Of a DNA stretch of 51,614 bases, positions 7,631-17,793 are shown in pieces; positions within the stretch are counted from its first letter, which is position 1, and the number at the start of each line of letters is the position of its first letter. The notes below the pieces were generated by a model. The model made no database searches. It was given only the letters and a program-made list of their open reading frames with translations, and was not told the DNA's origin. Source of the DNA: Bacteroidales bacterium (lineage in GTDB: Bacteria > Bacteroidota > Bacteroidia > Bacteroidales > UBA932); contig JAFUUB010000089.1 of the NCBI GenBank assembly GCA_017483985.1, forward strand, positions 1 to 51,614. Reading direction: 5' to 3'. Both the position numbers and the translations under genes were made by a program.

Positions 7631-8104
7631 ATGAAGGTTGGTATTATCATGGGATCTCTTAGTGACTGGGAGGTCATGTCTGCGGCTTGCCGGACCCTTG
7701 AGGAATTCGGAATCGAGTACGAAAAGAAGGTCATCAGCGCCCACCGCGCCCCCGGTCTGCTGGTCGAGTGGGCCACTACGGCCCGTGACCGCGGGATCGG
7801 CGCCATCATCGCCGGAGCCGGAGGCGCCGCCCACCTGGCGGGCGTGACGGCCGGCCTTACTCCCGTCCCGGTTATCGGCGTTCCGATCCGGACCCAGATG
7901 ATGGGCGGTCTGGATTCCCTCCTTTCCGTGGTGCAGATGCCTTCCGGCGTACCGGTCTCGACCGTCGCCATCAACGGTGCGAAGAACGCCGCCCTGGTCG
8001 CGGTTTCGATCTTCGCCCTGACCGACCCGGAAATCGCCGCCCGGTATGATGCCTTCCGGCGCGCGCAGACCCAAAAGATTGAAAATACCCAATTCCCCGA
8101 ATAA
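7631..8104 (+). CDS. purE: 5-(carboxyamino)imidazole ribonucleotide mutase, class I PurE
   Basis: 157 residues, normal length. The PurE signature is visible as GSLSDW near residue 9, SAHRAP near residue 39 and GAGGAAHLAGV near residue 66. The cytoplasmic enzyme converts N5-CAIR to CAIR in purine synthesis and forms an octamer in the family. Class I PurE needs PurK to make N5-CAIR from AIR; no purK is in this window, so it must be elsewhere or the pathway is incomplete. It is the first gene of the seven-gene operon and begins 3 bases before the purL spacer region. Confidence 0.95.
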   Translation: MKVGIIMGSLSDWEVMSAACRTLEEFGIEYEKKVISAHRAPGLLVEWATTARDRGIGAIIAGAGGAAHLAGVTAGLTPVPVIGVPIRTQMMGGLDSLLSVVQMPSGVPVSTVAINGAKNAALVAVSIFALTDPEIAARYDAFRRAQTQKIENTQFPE

Positions 8105-8107
8105 CAA

Positions 8108-11100
8108 ATGGATAACAGAAGAATCTTCGTCGAAAAACGTCCCGGTTTCCGCGTAGAGGCGGAAAGCCTCCGCAAGGAATTCAATGAGAATCTGGGACTT
8201 TCCCTGCATGAGTTGCGGCTGTTGAACGTCTATGACCTGGCCGGTTTTTCTGATGACTTGCTCGAAAAGTGCCGCTATGCCGTTTTCGGCGAAACCGTGA
8301 CCGACACCGTGGCCGATGATTGCCCGCTGGCCGGCAAGAAATACCTCGCCGTGGAATACATCCCCGGCCAGTTTGACCAGCGCGCCTCCTCCGCCGTCGA
8401 CTGTGTCCATCTGATCGATCCCAATGCAGACGTGAAGATCCGTTCTTCGCGTCTGCTCGTTTTTGATGATGACCTCTCCGAGGGGGACCTCGCCGCGATC
8501 CGCCATTATTTCATCAATGCGGTCGAATCCCGCGAGAAGGACCTGGGCCAGCTGAGCTTCAGCGAGCAGGCCGATGTCAAGCCGGTCGAGATCCTGGAAG
8601 GCTTTACAGCCATGCAGGAGGAGGACATGGCCCCGTTCTGCAAGCGTTGGGGCCTGGCGATGAATGCCGACGACCTGCGGGAAGTGGTGCGTTATTTCAC
8701 ACGGGAAGGACGCAATCCCACGGAAACGGAACTCCGGATCCTGGATACCTATTGGAGCGACCACTGCCGCCATACCACCTTCACCACCGAACTGACCACC
8801 ATCAAGGTGGACGATTCCTTCGTCAAGGAGGAGATCGAGTCCGTCCTGGGCGAATTCCATGACATCCGCAAGGAGCTTGGCCGCGAGCACAAACCGCTCT
8901 GCCTGATGGAATTGGCTACCATCGGCGCCCGCTACCTCCGCAAGCAGGGCCTGCTGGAAGACCTGGAACAGAGCGAGGAAAACAATGCTTGCAGCATCTT
9001 CGTGGACGTGGATGTCAACCGGCGCAAGGAACGCTGGCTCCTGCAGTTCAAGAACGAGACCCACAACCATCCGACCGAGATCGAGCCGTTCGGCGGCGCC
9101 TCCACCTGCCTGGGCGGAGCGATCCGCGACCCTTTGTCGGGCCGTGCCTATGTCTATCAGGCCATGCGCGTGACCGGGGCGGGGGATATCAACAAGCCGG
9201 TGTCCGAAACCCTGCCGGGCAAACTTCCGCAGACGGTGATTTCCCGAAAGGCGGCAGCCGGCTATTCCAGTTACGGAAACCAGATCGGCCTGGCAACCAC
9301 CCAGGTACGTGAAATCTATCACGATGGCTATACGGCCAAACGGCTGGAAGTCGGCGCCGTGGTCGGCGCGGTCAAGGCGGAGAACGTCCGTCGTGAAAGT
9401 CCGGCCCCCGGGGACGTCATCCTGCTGCTGGGCGGACGGACCGGCCGGGACGGCATCGGAGGTGCGACGGGTTCTTCCAAGGAACATACCGAGGCTTCCC
9501 TGGAATCCTGCGGCAGCGAAGTCCAGAAGGGCAATGCTCCTGAAGAAAGGAAATTGCAGCGGCTTTTCCGCCGGCCGGAGGTGACCCGCCTGATCAAGAA
9601 GTCCAATGACTTCGGCGCCGGCGGCGTCAGCGTCGCCATCGGGGAACTGACGGACGGCCTGGATATCTGGCTGGACCGCGTCCCGACTAAGTACAGCGGC
9701 CTGAATCCGACCGAGCTGGCGATCAGCGAGAGCCAGGAGCGCATGGCCGTCGTCATCGAAGCGAAGGACCAGGCTGATTTCGAAGCCTATTGCCGCCGGG
9801 ACAACGTCGAGGTGACCCATGTGGCCGACGTTACGGATTCCGGTCGGATGAAGATGTATTACAAAGGCACCATCGTGGCCGACCTGTCCCGTGAATTCAT
9901 CGACAGCGCCGGTGCCCGGCATTTCTCCAAAGCCGAAATCGGAACCATCGAAGAGAAGGACCCGTTCGAGCGCTCCTATCCTGGAGAAACACTTCAGGAA
10001 AAGATGCTCAATGTCATGTCTGACAAGAATGTGGCTTCCCAGAAAGGATTGGTGGAGATGTTCGACTCCACCATCGGCCGATCGACCGTCCTGATGCCTT
10101 ACGGCGGTTCCCGCCAGGCCTCTGAGGTCCAGGTGTCCGTGCAGAAACTGCCGGTCGACGGCTATACCGATACCGCCAGCATGATGGCCTTCGGCTACGA
10201 CCCGGACCTGACGACCTGGAGTCCGTATCACGGGGCTGCCTATGCCGTCGTGGACGCCTGCACCAAACTGGTGGCTGCCGGCGGCGACTGGTCCGGGATG
10301 CGGTTCTCCTATCAGGAATATTTCGAGCGGATGACCCAGGATCCCCATACCTGGGGCAAGCCGCTCTCCGCCCTGCTCGGCGCGCTGAAGATGCAGCTGC
10401 GGCTGGGCCTTCCTTCCATCGGCGGCAAGGATTCCATGAGCGGCTCGTTTGAGCACATCAATGTCCCGCCGACGCTGATCGCCTTCGGCATCAATACGGT
10501 GGATGCCGGTTCGGTCATTTCCACCGACCTCAAGACACCGGGCAACAAACTGTACCTCGTGCGCCATACCCCGCTTTGCAACCAGATGCCGGATACGTAT
10601 CAGCTGAAGGATAACTGGAATTTCATCCTGCAGGGAATCCGGGACGGACAGATCGTCTCCGGCTGGGCCGTGGGCAAGGGCGGTGCCGCGGAGGCGCTGG
10701 CCAAGATGTCCTTCGGCAACGGCCTGGGTGTCAACGTGAACCTGTCGGAAGCCGATCTTTTCCGCGCGGCCTATGGCTCGGTCGTGGTTGAAGCAACGCA
10801 GGAACTGACCTATGATAACGCCCTGTACCTCGGTGAAGTGACGGCGGAAGGATTCGTCGTCAACAATCAGCGGATCGAGGGCCTGTATCCCGCCTATGAA
10901 GGATTGTATGCCAAGGTTTACCCGCCCACGGCGCCCGCTGCCTTCCACGAACCTTTCAAGCTTTCCGTCCTCGGTCGCAAGGCCCGTCCCTATCCGGGCG
11001 AACCCGTAGAGAAACCGATTGCATACCTGCCCGTATTCCCGGGCAGCAACTGCGACTACGATACGGCCAAGGCGTTCCGCCGGGCCGGGGCCGAGGTCCG

Positions 11101-11815
11101 TACGACGGTCTTCCGCAACCTGACTGCGGAAGATGTCCTGGCCTCGATCGACGAGATGCGCGCCGAGATCGAAGGCTGCCACATCCTTGCTTTCTGCGGT
11201 GGTTTTTCCGCCGGCGACGAGCCGGACGGCAGTGGTAAATTTATCGCGAACGTCATCAACAACAAGGTGATTTCCAAGGCGATTGAAGACCTGTTGGCCC
11301 GCGGCGGCCTGATCCTGGGCATCTGCAACGGTTTCCAGGCCCTGGTCAAGAGCGGCCTGCTCCCGTACGGGAAATTCGGCATGGTGACGCCTGACAGCCC
11401 GACCCTTTTCCGCAACGACATCAACCGCCATATCTCCCAGATGGTCACGACGCGGGTCGCTTCCGTCGCATCCCCCTGGCTTTCCAGCCTGCACAGCGGC
11501 CAGACCCACAGCATCGCCGTCAGCCATGGCGAAGGGAAGTTCGTCGTCAATGAAGAACTGGCCGCCAAGTTGTTCGCCAACGGCCAGGTGGCTTTCCAAT
11601 ATGCGGATCCCCAGACAAATGCCGCGACCATGGAATCCCCCTACAATCCGAATGGATCCTATTATGCGATCGAAGGTATCATCAGCCCGGACGGGCAGAT
11701 CCTTGGCAAGATGGGCCATTCCGAAAGATATGAGAAGAATGTCTTCCGCAATATCGGCGGCAACCCCGACCAGCCGCTGTTCCGAAATGCAGTGAACTAC
11801 TTTAAAAACAAATAG
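8108..11815 (+). CDS. purL: Phosphoribosylformylglycinamidine synthase, large single-chain PurL
   Basis: 1235 residues, the long form in which PurS-like, synthetase and glutaminase parts are fused. The N-terminal 150 residues are PurS-like, the FKNETHNHPTEIEPFGG segment near residue 315 marks the first ATP-binding half, and the C-terminal class I glutaminase starts near FPGSNCDYD (about residue 978). Its nucleophile Cys1073 (GICNGFQ) and His1140 (SHGEG) are present, so this amidotransferase looks intact, in contrast to PurF in the same operon. It converts FGAR and glutamine to FGAM with ATP. It starts 3 bases after purE and ends 2 bases before purC. Confidence 0.96.
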   Translation: MDNRRIFVEKRPGFRVEAESLRKEFNENLGLSLHELRLLNVYDLAGFSDDLLEKCRYAVFGETVTDTVADDCPLAGKKYLAVEYIPGQFDQRASSAVDCVHLIDPNADVKIRSSRLLVFDDDLSEGDLAAIRHYFINAVESREKDLGQLSFSEQADVKPVEILEGFTAMQEEDMAPFCKRWGLAMNADDLREVVRYFTREGRNPTETELRILDTYWSDHCRHTTFTTELTTIKVDDSFVKEEIESVLGEFHDIRKELGREHKPLCLMELATIGARYLRKQGLLEDLEQSEENNACSIFVDVDVNRRKERWLLQFKNETHNHPTEIEPFGGASTCLGGAIRDPLSGRAYVYQAMRVTGAGDINKPVSETLPGKLPQTVISRKAAAGYSSYGNQIGLATTQVREIYHDGYTAKRLEVGAVVGAVKAENVRRESPAPGDVILLLGGRTGRDGIGGATGSSKEHTEASLESCGSEVQKGNAPEERKLQRLFRRPEVTRLIKKSNDFGAGGVSVAIGELTDGLDIWLDRVPTKYSGLNPTELAISESQERMAVVIEAKDQADFEAYCRRDNVEVTHVADVTDSGRMKMYYKGTIVADLSREFIDSAGARHFSKAEIGTIEEKDPFERSYPGETLQEKMLNVMSDKNVASQKGLVEMFDSTIGRSTVLMPYGGSRQASEVQVSVQKLPVDGYTDTASMMAFGYDPDLTTWSPYHGAAYAVVDACTKLVAAGGDWSGMRFSYQEYFERMTQDPHTWGKPLSALLGALKMQLRLGLPSIGGKDSMSGSFEHINVPPTLIAFGINTVDAGSVISTDLKTPGNKLYLVRHTPLCNQMPDTYQLKDNWNFILQGIRDGQIVSGWAVGKGGAAEALAKMSFGNGLGVNVNLSEADLFRAAYGSVVVEATQELTYDNALYLGEVTAEGFVVNNQRIEGLYPAYEGLYAKVYPPTAPAAFHEPFKLSVLGRKARPYPGEPVEKPIAYLPVFPGSNCDYDTAKAFRRAGAEVRTTVFRNLTAEDVLASIDEMRAEIEGCHILAFCGGFSAGDEPDGSGKFIANVINNKVISKAIEDLLARGGLILGICNGFQALVKSGLLPYGKFGMVTPDSPTLFRNDINRHISQMVTTRVASVASPWLSSLHSGQTHSIAVSHGEGKFVVNEELAAKLFANGQVAFQYADPQTNAATMESPYNPNGSYYAIEGIISPDGQILGKMGHSERYEKNVFRNIGGNPDQPLFRNAVNYFKNK

Positions 11816-11817
11816 AA

Positions 11818-12528
11818 ATGGAGAAACTTCAGTTGCTGTTCGACGGCAATGAAAAACAGGTCTTTGCGACCGACGAAAAAGACAGGGTCATCTTCCGTTA
11901 CAAAGATGTGGCCACCGCGTATGGCGGCATCAAACGGGCGACCTTCCGCCGGAAAGGCATCCTGACCTGCGGCATCTCGACCCGGATCTTCCAGTATCTG
12001 AACGACCACGGGATCCAGACGCATTTTGTTGAGCCGTTCAGCGAACGGGAACAGGTTTGCCGCCCGATCGGCATCATCCCGATCAACGTGTCCGTCCGCA
12101 ATTATGCGGCCGGTACGATGGCCCGCCGCCTGGGCCTGCCCGTCGGCGAGAAACTTTCCCGTCCGGTCATGGAACTGTTTTACAACAACGACGAACTGCG
12201 CGATCCGATGATCGGCGAGGACCATGCCATCGCGCTGGGACTCGTCAATGAAGAGGAAATGGCGCAGATCCGTTCCGAAGCCCTTACGGTCAATTCCTTG
12301 CTGACCGAATTGTTCGAAAAGCTGGGCATCCGGCTGATCGACCTGAAACTGGAATTCGGACGGGCGTCCGACGGTTCGGTCATCATCTCCGATGAGATCA
12401 GCCCGGATACCTGCCGGCTCTGGGACATGAAGACCGGGGAAGTCCTGGACAAGGACCGGTTCCGCCACGACATGGGCGGGGTCATGGACGCGTATGAATT
12501 TGTATATACTCTTTTAAACCGGATGTAA
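11818..12528 (+). CDS. purC: SAICAR synthetase (phosphoribosylaminoimidazole-succinocarboxamide synthase)
   Basis: 236 residues, the usual length for bacterial PurC. Recognisable segments are LLFDGNEKQVFATD at the N-terminus, VRNYAAGTMARRLG in the middle and DEISPDTCRLWD near residue 192, which belong to the ATP and CAIR sites. The enzyme joins aspartate to CAIR with ATP. Its TAA stop at 12526-12528 is followed after 1 base by the purF ATG, so the two are tightly coupled. Confidence 0.95.
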   Translation: MEKLQLLFDGNEKQVFATDEKDRVIFRYKDVATAYGGIKRATFRRKGILTCGISTRIFQYLNDHGIQTHFVEPFSEREQVCRPIGIIPINVSVRNYAAGTMARRLGLPVGEKLSRPVMELFYNNDELRDPMIGEDHAIALGLVNEEEMAQIRSEALTVNSLLTELFEKLGIRLIDLKLEFGRASDGSVIISDEISPDTCRLWDMKTGEVLDKDRFRHDMGGVMDAYEFVYTLLNRM

Positions 12529-12529
12529 G

Positions 12530-13888
12530 ATGGGTGTTTTCGGAGCCTATGGCATCAAGGATGCCTCTGCAATCATTTATTACGGACTTCACGCCCTGCA
12601 GCATCGCGGGCAGGAAGGTGCCGGCATCGTCACGTTCGACGGCGACCAGGGCTACCGCCACCGGGCACTCGGTCTGGTGAACGAGGTATTCAACCGCCAG
12701 ATCCTTGCCAGCCTGAAGGGCGAGATCGGCATCGGCAGCGTGAAATATGCCAACCAGTCGAAAGGCGGACTGGACAACGTCCAGCCGCTCTTCTTCCATC
12801 ATGATACCGGGGACTTCGCCATTGCCGGAGACGGCAACCTGGTGAATTCCTGTAAGATATCCGATTATCTGGAAAAGATGGGATCCATCTTCCAGACCCG
12901 GACGGACAGCGAATTGCTGGCCCACCTGATCAAGAAGAACAGCCGGGAAGACCGGATCCACAGCATCGTCAGTGCGCTGAACATGATGGAAGGCGGCTTC
13001 ACCTTCCTGATCATGACGAAGAAACGGATCTATGCAGCCCGCGACAAATACGGTATCAAGCCCCTGGCGATCGGCCGGCTGGGCGACGGCTATGTCGTGA
13101 GCAGCGAGACCTGCTCCTTCGAACTGATCGGCGCGACCTACCTGCGTGACGTCGAACCGGGTGAGATCGTTACGATCGACCACCATGGGATCCGCAGCCG
13201 CAAGTATTCCCAGTTCCAGCGCTACAAGATGTGCTCGATGGAGTATATCTACCTGGCCCGTCCGGACAGCGATATCGACGGGTGCAACGTGCACGCCTAC
13301 CGGAAGGAATCCGGACGCCGCCTGTACCGGGAGTGCCCGGCGGACGCCGACATCGTGATCGGTGTGCCGGACTCCAGCCTGAGTGCGGCGATGGGCTATG
13401 CCGAAGAAAGCGGCATCCCTTATGAAATGGGTTTGGTGAAGAGCAAGTATGTCGGCCGTACCTTCATCCAGCCTTCGCAGGAAATGCGCGAGAACGGCGT
13501 CAAGATGAAACTCTCGGCCGTCCGTTCCATTGTCAGCGGAAAGCGCATCGTGATGGTGGACGATTCCATCGTCCGCGGCACGACTTCCCTGAAGATCGTC
13601 CGCCTGCTGCGCGATGCCGGGGCCACCGAGGTCCATGTCCGTATCGCCAGCCCGATGATGAAACACTGCTGCTATTATGGCGTGGACACCTCTACGGAAG
13701 AGGAACTCCTCTGCTCCCACCGGAGCCTGGAAGAAGCCTGCAAGATGATCGAGGCCGACTCCCTGGGTTACCTGAGCCCCGAGTCCTCGGTCGCCTCCAC
13801 CTTCGGCCATGCCGAACTTTGCCTGGCCTGCTTCACGGGGCATTATCCGACCTCCTTGTACAGGGGGACCATTGAAAACGAAGAATAA
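12530..13888 (+). CDS. purF: Amidophosphoribosyltransferase PurF with a degenerate glutaminase domain
   Basis: 452 residues of the B. subtilis-like PurF type. The PRPP loop ([13 protein letters not shown], near residue 343), [11 protein letters not shown] and the four Fe-S cysteines (CSMEY, KHCCYYG, CLACF) are present, so the PRPP half looks functional. The N-terminal glutaminase half is not normal. The sequence starts MGVFGAYG where active enzymes expose Cys in CGVFG. The HVRYATAG loop is SVKYANQSK, with Lys72 for the glutamine-binding Arg, and AHNGN is AGDGN, with Asp101 for the catalytic Asn. Asp126 is kept. No other in-frame start exists: the frame has a stop at 12515-12517. It probably forms phosphoribosylamine from free ammonia rather than glutamine, by inference. 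Confidence 0.9.
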   Translation: MGVFGAYGIKDASAIIYYGLHALQHRGQEGAGIVTFDGDQGYRHRALGLVNEVFNRQILASLKGEIGIGSVKYANQSKGGLDNVQPLFFHHDTGDFAIAGDGNLVNSCKISDYLEKMGSIFQTRTDSELLAHLIKKNSREDRIHSIVSALNMMEGGFTFLIMTKKRIYAARDKYGIKPLAIGRLGDGYVVSSETCSFELIGATYLRDVEPGEIVTIDHHGIRSRKYSQFQRYKMCSMEYIYLARPDSDIDGCNVHAYRKESGRRLYRECPADADIVIGVPDSSLSAAMGYAEESGIPYEMGLVKSKYVGRTFIQPSQEMRENGVKMKLSAVRSIVSGKRIVMVDDSIVRGTTSLKIVRLLRDAGATEVHVRIASPMMKHCCYYGVDTSTEEELLCSHRSLEEACKMIEADSLGYLSPESSVASTFGHAELCLACFTGHYPTSLYRGTIENEE

Positions 13889-13896
13889 TCAAGAAT

Positions 13897-14925
13897 ATGG
13901 CAGTCTCTTACGAAAAAGCAGGTGTCAACCTGGAAGCGGGCTATGAAGTGGTCCGCCGGATCAAACAGCATGTCGCCTCTACGGCCCGCAAGGGCTCGAT
14001 GGGCGGAATCGGCTCATTCGGTGGAATGTTCGACCTTTCCTGCCTGGGTGTCCGCGAACCGGTGCTCGTCAGCGGGACGGACGGCGTGGGAACCAAACTG
14101 AAATTGGCTTTTGCCATGGACAAGCACGACACGGTCGGCATCGATGCCGTGGCCATGTGCGTCAATGACGTCCTGGCCCAGGGCGCGGAGCCGCTGATCT
14201 TCCTGGATTACGTCGCCATCGGCCACAACATCCCCGCCAAGGTGGAAGCCATCGTGGCCGGCGTGGCGGAAGGCTGCCGCCAGGCCGGCTGTGCGCTGGT
14301 CGGCGGCGAGACGGCGGAAATGCCGGGCATGTACACGGACGGCGAATACGACATCGCCGGATTCACCACCGGCGTCGTGGAGAAATCCAAGCTGATCGAC
14401 GGAACGAAGGTGAAGGTTGGGGACGTGCTGGTCGGCATCTCTTCCAGCGGCGTGCACTCCAACGGCTTCAGCCTGGTCCGCAAGATCATCGCCGATGCCG
14501 GCCTGCCCCTGGTACAGGAAGTGCCTGAATTCGGCGGCCGCCGGCTGGGCGAGGTCCTGCTGACCCCGACGAAGATCTATGTCCGCCAGGTCCTTGACGT
14601 GATCCGCAACTGCGATGTCCACGGCATCTGCCATGTCACCGGCGGCGGTTTCGATGAGAACCTGCCTCGCGTCCTGCAGGACGGTCAGGCCATTGAGATC
14701 ACGGAAGGGTCCTGGGAGATTCTGCCGGTCTTCCGGATGCTGGAGAAGTGGGGCGGGGTTCCGCACCGCGAAATGTTCAACATCTTCAACATGGGTATCG
14801 GCATGGTCGTCGTGCTGGATGCCTCCGAAGCGGAAAAGGCCATCTCCATCCTGGAAGGACATGGCGAGAAGGCCCAGGTCATCGGCCGGGTCATTGAAGG
14901 AAACAAAAACGTAACGATCAAATAA
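13897..14925 (+). CDS. purM: Phosphoribosylformylglycinamidine cyclo-ligase (AIR synthetase)
   Basis: 342 residues, full length for Pur[17 protein letters not shown] at the start and [13 protein letters not shown] near residue 62 are conserved PurM segments, with [11 protein letters not shown] near residue 138 in the ATP region. It closes the imidazole ring of FGAM to give AIR, in the cytoplasm. It starts 8 bases after purF and ends 3 bases before purH, consistent with one transcript. Confidence 0.96.
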   Translation: MAVSYEKAGVNLEAGYEVVRRIKQHVASTARKGSMGGIGSFGGMFDLSCLGVREPVLVSGTDGVGTKLKLAFAMDKHDTVGIDAVAMCVNDVLAQGAEPLIFLDYVAIGHNIPAKVEAIVAGVAEGCRQAGCALVGGETAEMPGMYTDGEYDIAGFTTGVVEKSKLIDGTKVKVGDVLVGISSSGVHSNGFSLVRKIIADAGLPLVQEVPEFGGRRLGEVLLTPTKIYVRQVLDVIRNCDVHGICHVTGGGFDENLPRVLQDGQAIEITEGSWEILPVFRMLEKWGGVPHREMFNIFNMGIGMVVVLDASEAEKAISILEGHGEKAQVIGRVIEGNKNVTIK

Positions 14926-14928
14926 ACG

Positions 14929-16467
14929 ATGAGAGCATTAGTGAGTGTCAGCGACAAGGCCGGCCTTGTCGGATTCGTCAAAGGACTGGAAGCGTGCGGC
15001 TGGGAAATCATCGCCACCGGCGGCACGCAGAAACTGTTGGAACAAAACGGCGTCAAAACCATCGGCATCAGTGAGGTGACCGGTTTCCCGGAGATCTGTG
15101 ACGGCCGGGTCAAGACCCTGCATCCCAAGGTGCACGGCGGCCTGCTGGCCCGCCGGGACATCCCCGAACACATGGAGACCCTGAAAGAGAACGGCATCGA
15201 GACCATCGACCTGGTCTGCGTCAATCTCTATCCATTCCGCCAGACCATCGCCAAGGAAGGCGTGACCATGGAGGACGCCGTCGAGAACATCGACATCGGC
15301 GGTCCTTCGATGCTCCGCAGTGCGGCGAAGAACTGGGAGAGCGTGACCGTGGTCTGCGATCCGGCCGACTATGACCGCGTGCTGGGTGAAATCTGCGAGA
15401 ATGGCAACACTTCGCGCGAGACCCGTCTCGAGCTTTCCGCCAAGGCCTATACCCATACGGCCGAGTACGACAGCTGCATCGCGACCTATATGCGTGCCCA
15501 GGCCGGCCTGTCCGAGAAGCTCTTCCTGGAATTCGAAGAGAAGCAGGGCCTGCGCTACGGCGAGAACCCGCATCAGGCGGCCAAGTTCTACAAGACGGTC
15601 GGGGAAACGGTCCCGTTCTCCCTGGCGACGGCCGTGCAGCTGAACGGCAAGGAACTCTCTTACAACAACATCCAGGATGCCAATGCCGCCCTGAACATCG
15701 TCCGGGAATTCACCGAACCGTTCTGCGTCGGCCTCAAGCACATGAATCCCTGCGGCTCCGCGGTCGGCAAGGATGTCGTGGATGCCTGGCAGAAGACCTA
15801 TGAAGGGGACAAGACCTCCATCTTCGGCGGTATCGTCGCCTTCAACCGGGAAGTCAACCTGGAAGTCGCCCAGCTGTTGAAGCCGATCTTTCTGGAAATC
15901 ATCATGGCGCCTTCGTTCGCCCCGGAGGCCCTCGAGTTCCTCTCCACCAAGAAGAACCTCCGTCTCCTGCAGGTTGACATGACCCTCCCGGTCCCGACCC
16001 AGCGGATGTATGTCAGCGTCAACGGCGGCCTGCTGGTGCAGAACCAGGATATCGAGACCAAGCCGGTCGTAGCCGACATGTGCGTGACCGCCGCCAAACC
16101 GACGGCCAAGCAGCTGGAAGACCTGGCCTTTGCCTGGCGGATCGTCAAGCATGTCAAGTCCAATGCCATCGTCGTGGCCAAGGACGGCATGACCTACGGC
16201 GTCGGCGCCGGCCAGATGAACCGGATCGGCTCCGCCGAAATCGCCCTGAAACAGGCCTCTGCCACGCTCGGTGGCAATATGGAAGGCCTGGTCCTGGCTT
16301 CCGATGGTTTCTTCCCGTTTGATGACTGCGTCGCCCTGGCCGCCGAATATGGCATCAAGGCGATCGTACAGCCGGGCGGATCGATCCGCGACGAAGATTC
16401 CGTCAAGAAGGCCGATGAGAACGGCATCACCATGCTGATGACCGGCGAGCGTCATTTCAAACACTGA
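14929..16467 (+). CDS. purH: Bifunctional AICAR transformylase / IMP cyclohydrolase
   Basis: 512 residues, typical for the fused enzyme. The N-terminal 190 residues are the methylglyoxal-synthase-like IMP cyclohydrolase domain (SVSDKAGL, TGGT, TLHPKVHGG). The C-terminal AICAR transformylase part shows LRYGENPHQ near residue 205 and the catalytic Lys-His in LKHMNPCG near residue 268. It performs the last two steps to IMP using 10-formyltetrahydrofolate. It is coupled to purM (3-base gap) and purD (6-base gap). Confidence 0.96.
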   Translation: MRALVSVSDKAGLVGFVKGLEACGWEIIATGGTQKLLEQNGVKTIGISEVTGFPEICDGRVKTLHPKVHGGLLARRDIPEHMETLKENGIETIDLVCVNLYPFRQTIAKEGVTMEDAVENIDIGGPSMLRSAAKNWESVTVVCDPADYDRVLGEICENGNTSRETRLELSAKAYTHTAEYDSCIATYMRAQAGLSEKLFLEFEEKQGLRYGENPHQAAKFYKTVGETVPFSLATAVQLNGKELSYNNIQDANAALNIVREFTEPFCVGLKHMNPCGSAVGKDVVDAWQKTYEGDKTSIFGGIVAFNREVNLEVAQLLKPIFLEIIMAPSFAPEALEFLSTKKNLRLLQVDMTLPVPTQRMYVSVNGGLLVQNQDIETKPVVADMCVTAAKPTAKQLEDLAFAWRIVKHVKSNAIVVAKDGMTYGVGAGQMNRIGSAEIALKQASATLGGNMEGLVLASDGFFPFDDCVALAAEYGIKAIVQPGGSIRDEDSVKKADENGITMLMTGERHFKH

Positions 16468-16473
16468 TCTGCG

Positions 16474-17793
16474 ATGGGAGTCCTGTATGTGGCTCCGGGC
16501 TACCAGCCCGGGGGAAAGGAAATCGATTTCGGGAAGACCAAGGAGCATAAAGTCTTGGTTGTCGGCGGAGGCGGCCGCGAGCATGCCATTGTGGATGCCC
16601 TGTCCCGTTCCATCTGGGTGAGCAAGATCTACTGCGCGCCCGGCAATGCCGGGATCGCCGCGCAGGCGGAGTGCGTCCCGATCAAGGATACGGATGTGGA
16701 AGGACTGCTGGCCTTCGCGCGCGAGCAGCACATCGACCTGACCGTCGTCGGACCGGAAGCTTCGTTGTCGGAAGGGATCGTGGACCGTTTCCGGGGAGCC
16801 GGCCTGACCATCTTCGGCCATACGAAAGCCGCGACCCGGATTGAATCCAGCAAGGAATTCGCCAAGCAACTGATGGAGAAATACGGTGTCCCGACAGCGG
16901 GATACCGGAGTTTTACGGATTATCAGGAGGCGCTGGACTATGTGTCCGGACGTCCGTTCCCGGCCGTGCTCAAATATGACGGCCTGGCTGCTGGAAAGGG
17001 CGTCGTGATCGCCCCGGACCTGGCCAGTGCCGATGCGGCGCTGCGGGACATGCTGCTGGACAACCATTTCGGCAAAGGGAAAGTCGTTGTTGAGGATTAT
17101 CTGGAAGGCCCTGAATTCTCCTTTATGTGCTTCGTGGATAGGGAACGGGTCTACCCGATGCCCCTGGCCCAGGACCACAAGCGGGCTTTTGACGGGGACA
17201 AGGGACCGAACACCGGCGGAATGGGAGCCTATACCGGCCTGCCGTTCATTACGCCGGAAGACAAAGCTTTCGCGCTGGATCACATCCTTCGGAAAACCGC
17301 TTCTGCCATGGTTGCGGAAGGCTGTCCGCTCAGCGGCGTCCTGTACGGCGGCCTGATGAAGACCGCGGACGGGATCAAGGTCATCGAGTTCAACGCCCGT
17401 TTCGGCGATCCGGAGACGGAAGTCGTCCTTCCTTTGCTGGAGAGCGATGCGTTCGACCTGTTCTCGGCGGTTGCCGAGGGCCGGGAAGCGGAGCAGCCGG
17501 TATGGTCCGGCGATGTCACGATGGGTGTCGTCCTCGCCTCCAAGGGCTATCCCGGGTCCTATGAAAAAGGTTACGCCATCGAAGGACTCGACGGCGTAAC
17601 GGCAAAGGTCTATCACATGGGAACCAAACGGCAGGAGGGAAGTCTGGTGACTTCCGGCGGCCGGGTCATGATGGTGGTCGGCCGGGGCAGCGACATCCAT
17701 GCGGTGCGGGATGCCGTCTATGCCGATGTGGCGAAGATTTCTTGTCCGAACCTGTTCTGCCGGAAGGATATCGCCTGGCAGGCGCTCCGCTAG
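16474..17793 (+). CDS. purD: Phosphoribosylamine-glycine ligase (GAR synthetase) with an N-terminal extension
   Basis: 439 residues of the ATP-grasp superfamily; the enzyme joins glycine to phosphoribosylamine. [17 protein letters not shown] is the conserved N-terminal block, but here it starts at residue 27 because an extra segment ([14 protein letters not shown]...) precedes it. The only ATG in frame is at 16474, 6 bases after purH; a TTG inside the conserved block is a poor alternative. [11 protein letters not shown] near residue 170 and [14 protein letters not shown] near residue 307 are ATP-grasp landmarks. Its TAG stop overlaps the stop codon of the convergent purT. Confidence 0.94.
   Translation: MGVLYVAPGYQPGGKEIDFGKTKEHKVLVVGGGGREHAIVDALSRSIWVSKIYCAPGNAGIAAQAECVPIKDTDVEGLLAFAREQHIDLTVVGPEASLSEGIVDRFRGAGLTIFGHTKAATRIESSKEFAKQLMEKYGVPTAGYRSFTDYQEALDYVSGRPFPAVLKYDGLAAGKGVVIAPDLASADAALRDMLLDNHFGKGKVVVEDYLEGPEFSFMCFVDRERVYPMPLAQDHKRAFDGDKGPNTGGMGAYTGLPFITPEDKAFALDHILRKTASAMVAEGCPLSGVLYGGLMKTADGIKVIEFNARFGDPETEVVLPLLESDAFDLFSAVAEGREAEQPVWSGDVTMGVVLASKGYPGSYEKGYAIEGLDGVTAKVYHMGTKRQEGSLVTSGGRVMMVVGRGSDIHAVRDAVYADVAKISCPNLFCRKDIAWQALR

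Noticed and set aside
7622..11719. A 1365-codon open frame on the minus strand opposite purL
   Set aside because: It is an antisense shadow of a GC-rich gene. Its sequence is a low-complexity His/Gly/Asp/Arg-rich composition with no recognisable domain, and purL on the other strand is a full conserved enzyme.
14938..17700. A 920-codon minus-strand open frame across purH and purD
   Set aside because: Same codon-bias artefact: it spans two real plus-strand genes and has no domain or promoter.
8108..17793. A large bacterial gene-transfer or defence island in the purine region
   Set aside because: The genes are in standard biosynthetic families with uniform codon use and no integrase, tRNA flank or repeats, so this is core genome.
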